NCBI GenBank assembly: GCA_004431415.1
Contig: QPMI01000262.1
Span: forward strand, 1 to 64,000
Source: Cyanophora paradoxa
Taxonomy: Eukaryota; Glaucocystophyceae; Cyanophorales; Cyanophoraceae
Direction: 5' to 3'
DNA: 64,000 nucleotides
In this document: in pieces, positions 23,192-34,138 of the stretch
How the letters are laid out: each line of letters starts with the position of its first letter
How positions within the stretch are numbered: position 1 is the first letter of the stretch
Position numbers and translations under genes: made by a program
The notes under the pieces: generated by a model
Databases searched by the model: none
What the model was told of the DNA's origin: nothing
What the model saw: only the letters and a program-made list of their open reading frames with translations

Positions 23192-24755
23192 AACGGAACA
23201 GGGACACTGCAGTTGCACTGCCCCTGTTGGAGGGGAAGGACCTCTAACGGTTGGGCAGGAAAGCTCAGGTTAGCCGCTGACTCTGCAGCCGCTGATCATG
23301 AGCCGCTGAGCTGCCCGAATGCCTGTAATTGCAACTGGGACGGTCGGCCGGGCTCGCAATCGAGCTCGTGGGACCGGAAGAGGACAAGCAGGTCAATCAG
23401 TCTTCGACTCGCCCCCGCCCCCTGCTCGTGCAAGGTGGCCATGTGGTCTTATTCAACAAAGACAGCATCTCAGAGTCTGCAGGCTGCAGCAAATGCTCAC
23501 TAGGCGTATACCTGGAACAAGAAGCCGTGCGGGAATGGGACAATTTGCCCTGCGCGCCGCGCCGCCGCCCGCCGTGCCTCCCGGATCCGCCCCGATCGGC
23601 GAGCCGCGCCGCCGCCCGCCGCGCCTCAGGAGGGCCTCCGCCCCGCACGGCGAGCCGCGCCGCCGCCCGCCGCGCCTCCGCCCCGCCCGGCGAGCCGCGC
23701 CGCCGCCCGCCGCGCCACCGCCCCGCACGGAGAGCCGCGCCGCCGCCCGCCGCGCCTCCGCCCCGCCCGGCGAGCCGCGCCGCCGCCCGCCGCGCCTCCG
23801 CCCCGATCGGCGAGCCGCGCCGCCGCCCGCCGCGCCTCCGCCCCGCCCGGCGAGCCGCGCCGCCGCCCGCCACGCCTCCGCCCCGCCCGACGAGCCGCGC
23901 CGCCGCCCGCCGCGCCTCCGCCCGCCCGGCGAGCCGCGCCGCCGGCCGCGCCTGCTCCCCGTGCGGCGCGCCGGCGCCGCGCCGCCGCCCGCAGCGCCTC
24001 CGCCCCGCCCGGCGACCGCGCCGCGGCCCGCCGTCTGCTGCGGAGCGCGGCACAAATCGAATCTAGCTGTGCACCTTGCGCAAGAGGAGCTTTTCGACGA
24101 CACGCGTCGGCTTCTGTGCGCGCCCGGCGCGAGATTGCCGGGCGGCGCGCGAGCGCACCTTTCGGCGCAAAAGTGTCGCATCTGCGGACGGCGGGCGCGG
24201 GGCAGTCAGAACCATCGGCGACGCGCACCGGAACGCGGCGGAGGCGTAGCGGGCGTCTTCTTCCTGCACTCTTTCACGTTCCGGTACAAGATCGGCCCCG
24301 CGTTCCGGTGCAAGGCATGCGCAACTCGGCCCCGCGACCGCGACATCGTGTACCCAGCAATCGCCTGAAACTCTCAGGAGCGCTTTTTTTCGGCGCTCAG
24401 TACAACAGGTACTTGAGGCGGCCTAGCGGGCCACCCTGTGCCTCTCCGGTCTCGGCATGTATGACATGAATCGTCGGGCGTATCAGGCGCATTCAGGCGC
24501 ACTTGGTCCGGTATATATACCGCCACTTGGTGAGGCGCTAGATCGCATTTTTCAAACATGTGTTATTGCTCATTCCTGGTCGACCCGACAGGACCCGGAT
24601 CTCCCGGAACACGTCTCCGGACTCGTAGGGACATGCCTGGCTAGGATCCGGCGAGAAAACCCGGGTTTTGGGAGGTCGGGACATTTCATTTTGGCCTAGG
24701 GTGGACACCCGAACACCCCCAAGTGGTGGAAGGGGAAGGGGGTCCTTCCCCAATG
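23192..24755 (+). repeat. Dispersed repeat element, copy C (second of the tandem pair)
   Basis: Nearly identical to copy B from end to end outside the minisatellite. It starts 16 bases after copy B ends (spacer TATGCATACT-like). The main difference is fewer minisatellite units, which points to recent duplication followed by unequal exchange or slippage. Confidence 0.75.
23597..23950 (+). repeat. 40-bp GC-rich minisatellite, about 9 units (copy C)
   Basis: The same unit as in copy B, in the same order of variants but with about three units fewer. Confidence 0.85.
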
Positions 24756-25521
24756 ATATAATGATGATATATGCCCTGATCGAGTCGCTCGGCCAAGAAG
24801 CTCGGCCGAGATCATGGGCAGCTGCAGCCTGCAGATTCCAGGCTCTCATGATCATGGATCATGAGCAGCTGCAGATCTAGAGATCTAGAGGGACTGCACG
24901 CATGGCAGGCTGCCGTCACGGCGTCCGGTCGGACCTCAATTCCTGCTTCTCATAACTCATAACGTTAACACTAAGTGAACAATGATCATCTAGCTATAGA
25001 AAAAGTGATTCGCTACGGCAATAAATAATGTAATTCTGAGTTCTGCATCTGTAGCTGTGACACTCAAATACAATAACAGCAATATACGCATGCCAGCTGC
25101 ACATGCAGGCTGATTCTAAGATAGCATTAGCTACAGCGATCCTCATGGCGCAGTGATCGTGATACTAATATATCATACATAAATATGAACAGCGACATCG
25201 ACGACACTTGATGAGTGAACGTCACGTGCACTATTTGAATTCTGATATGTCCGCAGAAATAGTCCTTTCTAGAAAGAGCGAAATGATGGGCCAAAAAGCA
25301 AAACGATATCGATCAGATAATGATCATGATCAGCGGCCGCGGCCGCGGTCGGCGCGGCCGGACCTCTCCTTTGCGGGTTGCCGGGGGGGGGGGGGGGGGG
25401 GGGGGGGGGAGGGGGGACCGACGGATCCGGAGGCCGCGGCCGGAGCTCGAGCCTCGGAGGGAATAAAAAGAGAAGTGCGGCGCGGGCCCGGGGCCGGCGG
25501 GGGAATACGTAGGATGGATAT
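24756..25521. other. Intergenic, AT-richer, with a 27-base G tract
   Basis: No gene was seen. A run of 27 G (25383-25409), one A and six more G lies about 110 bases downstream of the stop of the next gene (which is on the minus strand), so it would read as poly-C in that transcript. Words such as TGATCATGATC and AGATCTAGAGATCTAGA show the palindrome density common to the intergenic DNA here. Confidence 0.4.
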
Positions 25522-27080
25522 CTAGAGGGCGGGGGTGCGGGGCGCGGGGGCGGCGCCCGCGGGGATGTCGAAGCGGGGACCCGGAGGGGCTCGCAATCGA
25601 GGCGGCGGGCGAGGCGTGGGGAGCTCGAGGCCGATGTCGCCCTCCGCGCGCCCCCGCCGGGGCCCCGCCGCGGGGGCCGGGGCGGGGGCTGGGGCGGGGC
25701 TGGGGCGGGGCGGGAGGAGGGCGCGGAGGCGGTTGTGGAGGGCGAAGCGGCGCAGGCCGCGGGGGTCGCCGTCCCCCGCGAGGAGCCCCGCGAGCCCCGC
25801 CCCGCCCCGCCGCCTCGCGCTCGGCCTCGGGGCCTCGGGCACGGGCTCGAGGCGGCGCGGCGGCGGCCGCCGCGCGGGGCCGGGCAGCTGGTGCGCGGCG
25901 AGCAGGCGCAGGAGGCCGCGGGCGCCGCAGCAGCCGGGGACGACCTCGGGCGCGGCGCGCATGCGGGGCGCCTCGCGGTCGGGCGAGGGGGCGGAGGGCG
26001 GCGGCGGGCCAGGGGGTCCCCGCCGTGGTGAGGGCGGCGCTGAGGCCGAAGAGGAAGAGGGTGGGGAGGTCGTCGGGGAGGCCGGCGCCGGCGGCCAGGA
26101 GGCGCAGGGGCACGGCCGCCGGCTCGCGGGCGGCGGCGGCGGCCCAGCCGGCCGCCAGCGCCTCCAGGCTCCCCTCGAACGCCTCCCGCGTCATCGCCCC
26201 CAGACCCCGCGAGTCCACCGCCCCTGCACCCCGGCCCCATCCCCGTCAGCGCGGATCGGGGAGATCGATCGCGAGGGGGTGGGGCCCTCGCACAGTTGGC
26301 GCAGGCGAGGGAGGCGGAGTGGTGGGGGTCGGGGGGCGGCGGGGCTGGAGATGGCGCGGTGGAGGCCGCTGTGGAAGGCGAGGTAGCGCGGGAAGTCCAT
26401 TGAGCGCGCCCCCAGCGCCGCCGCCACCGCCCGCCCCGCCCCCGCGCCGCCCCGGCCCCCGCCCCCGAGGCCGCGAGGTCGCCGGGGCCGCGGGCTGAGG
26501 CCTCCCAGATGTTGAGGACGAGGCGGGCGCGGAGGGCCGGGGGTCGAGCTCGGGGCCTCGAGGGGGGGCGGGGCGGGGGTGCGGGGCCGCCGGGCTCGCG
26601 ATCGAGGGCGAGGGAGTTGGAGCGGGAGCTCGCGCGGGAGCTCGCCGCCGACGAGGCGGCGCTCGCCATCGACCCCGCGCTCTTCGGGGAGAGCAGCTGC
26701 GCCCCGCGGCCGGGGCCCCGGTGAGGCCTAGGCCTCCTTGCGGCAGGGCCGCGCGCGGGCGGGACGGTGCGGGGGCGCACCTCGGGGAGCTCCGAGTCGG
26801 ACTCGCTGCTCACGCACAGCGCCGCCTCCGGCTCCGGCGACTCCTCCCCCGGCGACCGGCGCGCTCGAGCTCGGCGCCCGCGCCCCGACTCCGCGCCCTT
26901 GCAATTGACAGTGCAATTGATCCGCGGCAAGGCGGTCATGCATATGGCCATGGGCGCGGCTGCAGCTGCGGTCTCGGCCGCGGCACCGGTACCAAGCGCC
27001 GGCCCGGAGCCAGCGGCCGCGGGCGCTTTCCGGGCGGGAGCGAGGCCCAGGGACAGCTTCTTGATCCTCCCGAGATCCAT
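25522..27080 (-). CDS. Unrecognised host protein with possible degenerate EF-hand
   Basis: I do not recognise the family. The codon use and CTGAC/TCAG-like introns match host genes. The likely start is MDLGRIKKLSLGLAP. Recognisable exon readings are CVSSESDSELPE, a Ser-rich stretch SMASAASSAASSRASSRSNS, LVLNIWEASARG, MDFPRYLAFHSGLHRAI, DSRGLGAMTREAFEGSLEAL, LPTLFLFGLSAAL and RFALHNRLRALL. The piece with D, S, G and E at regular spacing before AFEGSL resembles a calcium-binding EF-hand loop, but the match is weak. The Ser/Ala/Pro-rich parts look disordered. Exon borders are only partly certain, so the frame order should be treated as provisional. Confidence 0.4.
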
Positions 27081-27654
27081 TAATATATCACAGCAACCGT
27101 CTTCGGCCGCGCGCAAGAGAACGAGGGTCGAAATTTTCCTGCGCAAATCGAACGTGGCTGTAAGCTTAAGGAGCGCGCCTGCAATGCGGCAGGGCGCGCG
27201 CTCGGATCACGGCGCGTGCGCGCGCCCTGGGCGCTCCGGCGCGGCGCACCAGTTTCGCAGAGCTCGAGTCTTTGACAGCCTGGGAGTTTGATCCGTCTAC
27301 CGCAGTACCTTTCGAAGCTAAAACCGTCGGAAGACGAGCTCGAGTATGTGTCCGCGTGCGCGGTGCTGGCGCTATGCGCTCCGGCTCCTCTAGATCTAGA
27401 TCCGATCTTCAAGGCTTCGAATTCACGAAATTCGAAGTAGTCGCGCGCGCGCTCCAGTCTGCATATCCGAGATCGCGATGATCGATCCGCGCCGCGGACC
27501 GCGAGCAGCGCCGGCGCTCAGCTGCAGGGCCGGCGCCTAGCGCGGCGAGCGCGCATGCGCAAATTCAGCAGCGCAATGCGCATGTGTACCGGACCACTAC
27601 CGGTATATATTATAACTTAGTAAGGCGGTATATATACCGTACCGATATCGATCG

Positions 27655-27915
27655 ATACCGTAATACACAATATTATGTCATGCAAATTTATGTCGTTTTA
27701 AAACCCGAGCCTTCTCTATGCGAAATATGACGTCCCCAAATTATGTCGGCATGAACTTTTCAGGCTTGTATGGGGCGGTAAAAGTGGGGGGATACCTCAT
27801 TGCGCGCCCCATTATCATCGACGTCCCCAAATTATGTCGTTTTGTCAAACTTTAGGCGACATAATTTCGGGACGACATAATAAAGTACAGACCTTAATAT
27901 TGTGCATTACGGTAT
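27655..27915. mobile_element. Foldback MITE-like element
   Basis: The ends ATACCGTAATACACAATATTA and its near-perfect inverted copy (20 of 21 matching) at 27895-27915 bound 261 bases. Inside, TATGTCG words recur in both orientations, including two copies of GACGTCCCCAAATTATGTCG and an inverted CGACATAAT. There is no coding potential. It is flanked by AT-rich palindromes (ATCGATCGAT). Confidence 0.6.
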
Positions 27916-28123
27916 ACTTAGTGGCGAGTCACTGGCGAGTCAGTGGCGACACTAGTACTAGTACTGGCGAGCGGGATAATGCCGGGATTATCGGGATTCC
28001 CGGGATCGGAATCATTGCAAGCTATAGCTAGTTCGAGTCGGTACTACTCGGTAGCAGGGCCTAAGCAGGCTACTAAAGCTAGCATGCATATGGCGCCGGC
28101 CGGGAGCTGTATACGTACTACAG

Positions 28124-28834
28124 TCAGTGATGGAATTAATAATTAACCCAAAAATGGGACTTTATAAGAATCATTATTAATAGTTAATAATTAGTTATTA
28201 GTTGATTATTAATTACTTTCTCATACAAAACGCGCTCTAAGGCAAACTGAGGGCGCCCCGCTGCGTTCTGTCGATGCCAGACCATGCAAACACACTCCAA
28301 TTAGGCATACAAAGCATGCTAGACTGCCAGGCTATGTGCTCACATGCTATCTTCCTCCTCTTCAAGAGCAGAAGCTAGGAGAGAGGGGCCCTCCCCCACG
28401 TAATCGTCACCGAACTCGACGTCATCGGGCAGGGCGTGGCGGGAATGGAGGCCGACGGGGCGGAGGAGGCTCTGGATGCTCTCCATGGGGTCGCCCGCCT
28501 CGTCGTCGGAGTCGTTCAGAATGAAGTCCAGCATCGACTTGCGCGGCGCGGGCGGCGCCATGGCCGGGGCCGCGGGGGCGACGGCAGCCGAGCTGGAGGC
28601 GGCGACAGGCACGAGGGCGCGCGAACTGGAGCTGGGGCCAGCAAGTCGTTGCACAGCGCGGCGCAGCGTAGGAGCGCGTAGCTGCGAAGAGCAACGCTGC
28701 GAACAAGTGTACCCCCCAAAACTTTTAACAGTTATTAATAAGAATGGCTGTTCGGGGACCTTATTAATAACGCATTATTAATTAGTTATTAATTAACTAA
28801 TAAAAAACGTTATCAATAACATTCCCATCACTGA
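28124..28834. mobile_element. Non-autonomous TIR element with 6-bp target duplication, carrying a coding fragment
   Basis: The terminal inverted repeat TCAGTGATGG / CCATCACTGA is bracketed exactly by the direct repeat CTACAG (28118-28123 and 28835-28840). Both arms continue as AT-rich, TTATTAATAA-like inverted sequence (about 28131-28240 and 28725-28820). The centre is GC-rich and open on the minus strand, in sharp contrast to the arms. No transposase is present. The layout resembles Pack-type elements that have captured a host exon. Confidence 0.65.
28340..28561 (-). CDS. Small acidic protein or captured exon inside the TIR element
   Basis: From the ATG at 28561 the frame reads MAPPAPRKSMLDFILNDSDD and ends in EEEDSM. 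It is open further upstream to about 28654 without an ATG. The composition (acidic, with a KSMLDFILNDSDDE-like motif) looks like real protein and not random GC-rich sequence. It could be a small gene, or an exon captured from elsewhere. Function is unknown. Confidence 0.4.
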   Translation of the reverse strand: MAPPAPRKSMLDFILNDSDDEAGDPMESIQSLLRPVGLHSRHALPDDVEFGDDYVGEGPSLLASALEEEEDSM

Positions 28835-28840
28835 CTACAG

Positions 28841-31417
28841 TCTACAGTACTATACTGAGTAGCTGGCATTTGCTGCTAATTATATAATAGCCTGCTATAG
28901 GCTATAGCTGCCGCAGTGCGCATGCTAGCTTTAGTAGCCTGTTACCGACTCGAACGGACTCGTACCAATCATATATACGCTTTTGCGCTCGCAAAGGGGG
29001 TACTTTAAAACATTTACTATACGAAAAGAAAACAAGTAAGAAAAAAGCAATGGAGCAAAAAATCCTAAAAAAATGCAATGCGGAGCTAGGTACCGGTGCG
29101 CATGTCCCGGATCCGGCGCGAATTCCGGGACCCGGGTCCGGCTATTCAGCGTCAATTCAATATGTGTTCGATTTCTCCATCATTTATAAATTACAGTGTC
29201 AGACTGCAATTTCTGCAAATTCTGTCTGCAATGTCACTGCATGTCACTGTGACTCACTGAGTCAGCTCAATGGTTTGATTTTCATCATGGATCGCATATG
29301 ATTGAGCCCGAGGCACTCGCGATCGATCAGCCCGTCTATCGGAATTCGAAAACACTTCCGAAGTTCAATATTTAATACTAACATATGCATACAGGCTTTA
29401 TTATTACAGAGCCCGAATATTATTTGGCCTGCCCCGACGGCGCTCGGCCTGCCCTCGCGGGGCGCTGTGCATATACCGTCCCGGGCGGCCCGTCGAGCGG
29501 CCAGGAAGAGACATGGCGCTTTTTAGTGTTGCTGCACTGGCAGCGTGCCTGCGCCACCGTTTCTCGCTTTTCCGCCTGCGCCGGGCCGCCATGGCGCGCG
29601 CCCGCCTCACTCTCCTCGCCCCAGGCCTCAGGTTCTTGCTCCATCGATCCACCCCCGCCCCCGCCCCGCCCCCGCCCCCGGCCCCCGTCGCCCGGCCCTC
29701 CCTGCCAGGCGGCGACCCGGGCTCTGGTCCACCTCCTCTCTGGCCCTGCAAATGCGGCGACCCCACCCCCCCCCCCCCCCCCCCCGCCGGCATGGCCGTG
29801 GCCACGGCCGCGGCCCCCGCCATCCTGACCCTCCCGATCCCCGCGCCAGCGGTGTGCGGCAGCGCGACCCGTGGCCGCGTCGGCGGCGGCCACGGGGTGG
29901 GCCTCCCACCTTGACGACGGCGAACACTAGCAGAGACGGCCCCTGCGGCCGGGCGTCCTCATTTCCTTTTTGTATTCGGGCCTTCCCCTCCCTTCCTCCG
30001 TTCCGCTCCGTTCCTCGGCCTCAGCCAGCTATAGCGCCGCTAGCAGTACCTATTATGTAGAGCCCCATCGAATTTTTAGATGATTACGTCGACTACAAAC
30101 TCATGTACATAGCCGTAGGGACCAGCCAGTGCTTATTTTCAGTCGATGTCCCACTTCGCCTCACCGCCCACTAGTCTCTCCCGACGCCGACAGCATTCCG
30201 GAGACGAGCACCTGGCGCCCGTTAGGGGGCGTCAGCTCTACTCGCCGCGTGGCGGACTAGGTTCGCGGGGCGGCCCCTGGCTGCCCTGACGCACCAGCCC
30301 TCTAGAGGGCGTCCCCATGCCCCGACGGGTCCGGTCCGGCACGCTTTTATATATGCATACCTCGTAGATCTACGACATCGCCTCAGTTCATCGATATCTG
30401 TGCGATCGGTTTTCCACCTCGGCTTCTAGCACTATCACCTGTACATATACCTCTTCATAGTGGCCCCGCGCCCCCGCTGTCTGGGGCGGGCGCCAGTAGA
30501 GTAGCACGCCTCGGTCACGTAGATAGAGGTGTGCTTGAATAACGCAAACGACCCCGGCGGGGTCCCCTCCTGGAGCCCGAATATTATTACAGCGCAGGCC
30601 TATTAAAATATTAGCTAGTAGACTGCAGTCTGCAGGCTGCAGCTGCCTAGTAAGTGGCTACTAGTAGCCTGCTCAGCGCCATAGAGCAAATTAAAATACT
30701 GCGGTACCAAGTTAATATTACCGCGTTTTATATTTTGAGTCTTGTATACGTAATGGGCGGTGATTTGGCCGATTTGGGGGCCTCGCCGCGGCGATTCCTC
30801 GCGATCGATACATATATCGATATCGCGCCGTCGGAGACTCCGGATCCGAGGCTCCTCCGACTCCTCCGAGTCTCGGCGACCTGAGCAGAGGCTGCTCGAC
30901 TCGGCGATCGAATTGCTCGACTCGGCGATCGAATTCGGACTCTCGATCGCGAATTTCGGAGGCTGCCTTAAATTGGGCCCTTCAATTCCCGCCGCAATTT
31001 CCCGGGCCTTAATGCGAGCCTCGGAGCTTTACATAATTACATTCAGCCTTCATGTTCAATTCAGCCCTTTTTTCCTGAAGCCGAAGTCTAGGCCCGAAGA
31101 GATATATCGAGTCAATAATCGACAAGGTTTTGTTCGCGGCAAGCCATTGGACGCAAATACTTTTTTAGGTGGTTTTAATGGCGCCCGACGAATCGGCGAC
31201 GATCTGAGTCATCTGAAGATTCTGAACCCCCTCGAAATTATAAGCCATGGCCAAATCAGAATTCGAATTCGAAGTCCAAAAACGCCATTGGTCGCAGTTT
31301 CGTTTCCAAGCGCGCCGTTGGTTCCTGGAAAATTGCAGTTGCAAACATTTGCATACATGTGTACATGTGAATCACTGTGAAATTGTGAATGAGTGCGCAT
31401 CCACGCAGCTGCCATCA
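28841..31417. other. Long intergenic stretch without a supported gene
   Basis: Mixed AT- and GC-rich DNA. Between 29.4 and 30.0 kb there is GC-rich open sequence on both strands with a C tract (29766-29784), but no conserved domain or consistent exon set was seen. A 21-base unit GCTCGACTCGGCGATCGAATT is directly repeated at about 30894-30936. Palindromic words (CGATCGAT, GAATTC, ATCGATAT) are dense. Confidence 0.35.
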
Positions 31418-31927
31418 TTGGGGAAGGACCCGATCGGGGCGGAGGCGCGGCGGGCGGCGGCGCGGCTCGCCGTGCGGGGCGGAGGCCCTCCTGAGGCGCG
31501 GCGGGCGGCGGCGCGGCTCGCCGATCGGGGCGGATCCGGGAGGCACGGCGGGTGGCGGCGCGGCGCGCAGGGCAAATTGTCCCATTCCCGCACGGCTTCT
31601 TGTTCCAGGTATACGCCTAGTGAGCATTTGCTGCAGCCTGCAGACTCTGAGATGCTGTCTTTGTTGAATAAGACCACATGGCCACCTTGCACGAGCAGGG
31701 GGCGGGGGCGAGTCGAAGACTGATTGACCTGCTTGTCCTCTTCCGGTCCCACGAGCTCGATTGCGAGCCCGGCCGACCGTCCCAGTTGCAATTACAGGCG
31801 TTCGGGCAGCTCAGCGGCCGCAGAGTCAGCGGCTAATTTTATAACCTGACCTTTCCTGCTCAACCGTTAGAGGTCCTTCCCCTCCAACAGGGGCAGTGCA
31901 ACTGCAGTGTCCCTGTTCCGTTCATAT
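31418..31927 (-). repeat. Internally deleted copy of the dispersed repeat family
   Basis: Both family ends are present in inverted orientation (TTGGGGAAGGACCC at the left, GTTCCGTTCAT at the right), with only two to three minisatellite units and the sequence next to the left family end. About 1 kb of the interior present in copies B and C is missing. The junction lies directly after GGAAGGACCC. Confidence 0.75.
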
Positions 31928-32274
31928 TGCACTGCGGCATGCGCAACTTGCAATCCGATCCGATATCGATCCGATATCGATGACCTGTACATGTTAAATA
32001 TGATTTGGGACTCTGATATATAGACATATATATTTCGTCAAAGGGAGGGCAAGATCTAGATTTTATAACCCACCAATTAACGGGCTGCAGCTGTTCAACT
32101 GTGAAGTCAAGATGATTTAGTGTTACACGTGCACGGTATCGATCGCGATCGCTGGACTCAGTGGATTCGCTGCACTTATCACAGTGTGTCATTTCGCAAT
32201 CTCATCGGATCATGATTCATGATCCGATGATCACCGGGATGTTTGTTTCAAGTTTGCAATGCCAATGACATGGC

Positions 32275-32449
32275 AAAAAAATGTAAATTGGGCATACTGC
32301 CCCACGAAATTATATATGGTAATAAAATCGAATAAACTTTAAACTTTTCGATATTCCACAAACGTTTCGACAAAACCAAATCAAAAACAAACCATTCACA
32401 GTAACCACACAAAACAAAACGTAAAATCTCAGTAAGCCTCAGTAACAAC
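32275..32449 (+). repeat. Left terminal inverted repeat of the Polinton
   Basis: Starts with seven A and ends CCTCAGTAACAAC. It matches the right repeat base for base, except that the outermost homopolymer is one base shorter here. Confidence 0.95.
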
Positions 32450-33301
32450 TTAAAACCTCTCATTTTTTACTGTATTTTTTGAACGCTTTTTTACTGTATT
32501 TTCTACACTAGAAATGACGATAGAAACGACAATAAAAACAATAGAATTTAAATTGTTTTTTAATCGTATATATGTCAATATATCAATGTAGTATATATGA
32601 TATATATCATGTAAAATCGATTTATAGTCAAACCTATAACATATCGATTTGTGTATATGTGATATATATATATATGACGTCATAATGACGATACATATGT
32701 ATATGATATATATGACATACCACGTGACTCGGGAGATCATGACGATCACGGCGATGTGTTCATTATCATATGCATGACTTGGACCAATCAGCTATCGATG
32801 ACTCTTCTGTGGCTCACAGGTGGCTCATCGATAGATCAATGGGTCTTATCACATCATCGGTGGCTCATCGATAGATCAATAGGTCTTATCATATCATAGG
32901 TGGCTCATCGATGGATCAATGGGTCATACAACATTATCGATCTCGGATCGATAGATGAATGGTTCAATATTTTTCAATGGTTGAGTTTCGTAGTATATAC
33001 TCGTAGTATAAACTTGTAGTATAATTCCATAGTATAAATCCGTAGTATATACTCGTAGTTGATACTCGTCGTAGAAACCCCAGGAATAACTTGAACCGGG
33101 GTATATATTTGTTCGACATTTCGTCGAAATTTCGGTAAATCGATTATCGGCATCTTCAAACGCTTGTATCTCACCACCAGATGGTCAACTCGCAACGTTT
33201 TGCATAGCGTTTTGAAGCGCTTGTTAAGCTCTACACAACTACGTAATCATCGTATTATTTCAAGCTACCTTGTCATACAATATTTCTCACAAATCGTCCT
33301 T
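32450..33301. repeat. Subterminal repeat region of the Polinton
   Basis: Non-coding and AT-rich. About 32560-32720 is a TATA/ATAT palindromic stretch. About 32800-32965 holds three to four imperfect copies of a 40-base unit built on GGTGGCTCATCGATAGATCAA followed by GGGTCTTATCA. About 32985-33075 holds short units of the CGTAGTATATACT type. Such regions could serve replication initiation or packaging, but nothing in the sequence proves it. Confidence 0.65.
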
Positions 33302-34060
33302 TCACACACTGATTGTGGTCATTTCTCGTTGGATCCGAGCCATCTGACCCCTTTTAATTGCTTTTCTCTTCACAAACTTCTTAAAGCCCTTCATATCATC
33401 ATCAGTTAGTACTGCTCTATCAGTATAGGTCTTGATATCATAACCTTGCAGGCTCGCTATGACAGTTTGATAATTATAGCCCCATAGTCTATGCAATTCC
33501 TTGTAGGTCTTCTTATCCATTCCACCATTGTACTCATCAAAGGCGCAATTGAACTCTTTTTCGTTCCCAAGAATATTGAAAAAGACTACGAACTCAACAT
33601 TTCGACGAATCGTAGTAGAAATAGAGCATAAACGCTGAACATTAAATATTACCGAGATTGAATAATGTCTTCCACTCGTGACCAATTTAGATAACACAGC
33701 CGAATTGTGCATATCCAAATTTGAACCTATCATGTCATCGAGTATGATGACTAGGTTATTTCGCTTTTCGTTATTCTCGATTCGTTTCTTTTGCATACTG
33801 ATCAATCTCAAAACAATGTTATCATCCCATTCCTCATAGATGTTATCGGGATGGGTGATGTCATTGAATTGCCCAGTAAAAGCTGTGGAACTAAATATTA
33901 CAATCTGATCTATCTTGTCACGAAGCTCGTAAAGTAAGTATTTTGTAAACATTGTCTTACCTGTATTGGAGCGACCAACATTTAAAATTCTCGTTGGGAT
34001 TCGAACTGTCTTACTCGGATCGAACTCCGGAATATCATCTAAGTTTACTGTGTTATCCAT
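33302..34060 (-). CDS. A32-like genome-packaging ATPase (FtsK-HerA superfamily)
   Basis: Predicted to drive viral DNA into the capsid using ATP. The 252-residue protein has a Walker A motif GRSNTGKT at about residue 29, Walker B LVIILDDM at about residue 104, a likely sensor region ISVIFNVQRL, and a basic C-terminus (FVKRKAIKRGQ). Length and motif spacing fit Polinton, virophage and NCLDV packaging ATPases. It is intact and starts with MDNTVNLDDIPEF, the usual short leader before the P-loop. It is transcribed in the same direction as the capsid gene upstream of it, with 78 bases between, as expected for a morphogenesis block. Confidence 0.93.
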   Translation of the reverse strand: MDNTVNLDDIPEFDPSKTVRIPTRILNVGRSNTGKTMFTKYLLYELRDKIDQIVIFSSTAFTGQFNDITHPDNIYEEWDDNIVLRLISMQKKRIENNEKRNNLVIILDDMIGSNLDMHNSAVLSKLVTSGRHYSISVIFNVQRLCSISTTIRRNVEFVVFFNILGNEKEFNCAFDEYNGGMDKKTYKELHRLWGYNYQTVIASLQGYDIKTYTDRAVLTDDDMKGFKKFVKRKAIKRGQMARIQREMTTISV

Positions 34061-34138
34061 TACAGTAATAAGATAAAAAACAAAATAAACCCTTACCTAC
34101 TAATTTTGCGCTTCCTACTCTAACGAAAGAAAAGAACT

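Noticed and set aside
21890-23950. CRISPR array
   Set aside because: Units are contiguous 40-bp repeats without unique spacers, in a eukaryotic nuclear context.
21746-24368. Arg/Pro/Ala-rich open frames across the minisatellites on both strands
   Set aside because: They only reflect a 40-bp repeat read in three cycling frames. No start context, introns or conserved domain.
29404-30060. Overlapping open frames around 29.4-30.1 kb
   Set aside because: Both strands are open because of GC-rich and poly-C sequence. No consistent exon set or motif could be built.
30060-30560. Possible tRNA, snRNA or rRNA fragment
   Set aside because: No cloverleaf with proper D, anticodon and T arms, and no recognisable rRNA or snRNA core, was found by eye here or elsewhere in the window.
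32248-32463. Protein frame shared by both Polinton ends
   Set aside because: The same peptide appears at both ends because the terminal inverted repeats are identical. It extends into host DNA on each side and has no domain.
32450-32749. 99-residue Ile/Tyr-rich frame next to the left TIR
   Set aside because: It is a translation of ATAT-type palindromic DNA and partly of the TIR itself.
32974-33195. 73-residue frame left of the packaging ATPase
   Set aside because: It has no ATG start and half of it is translated TAGTATA repeats.
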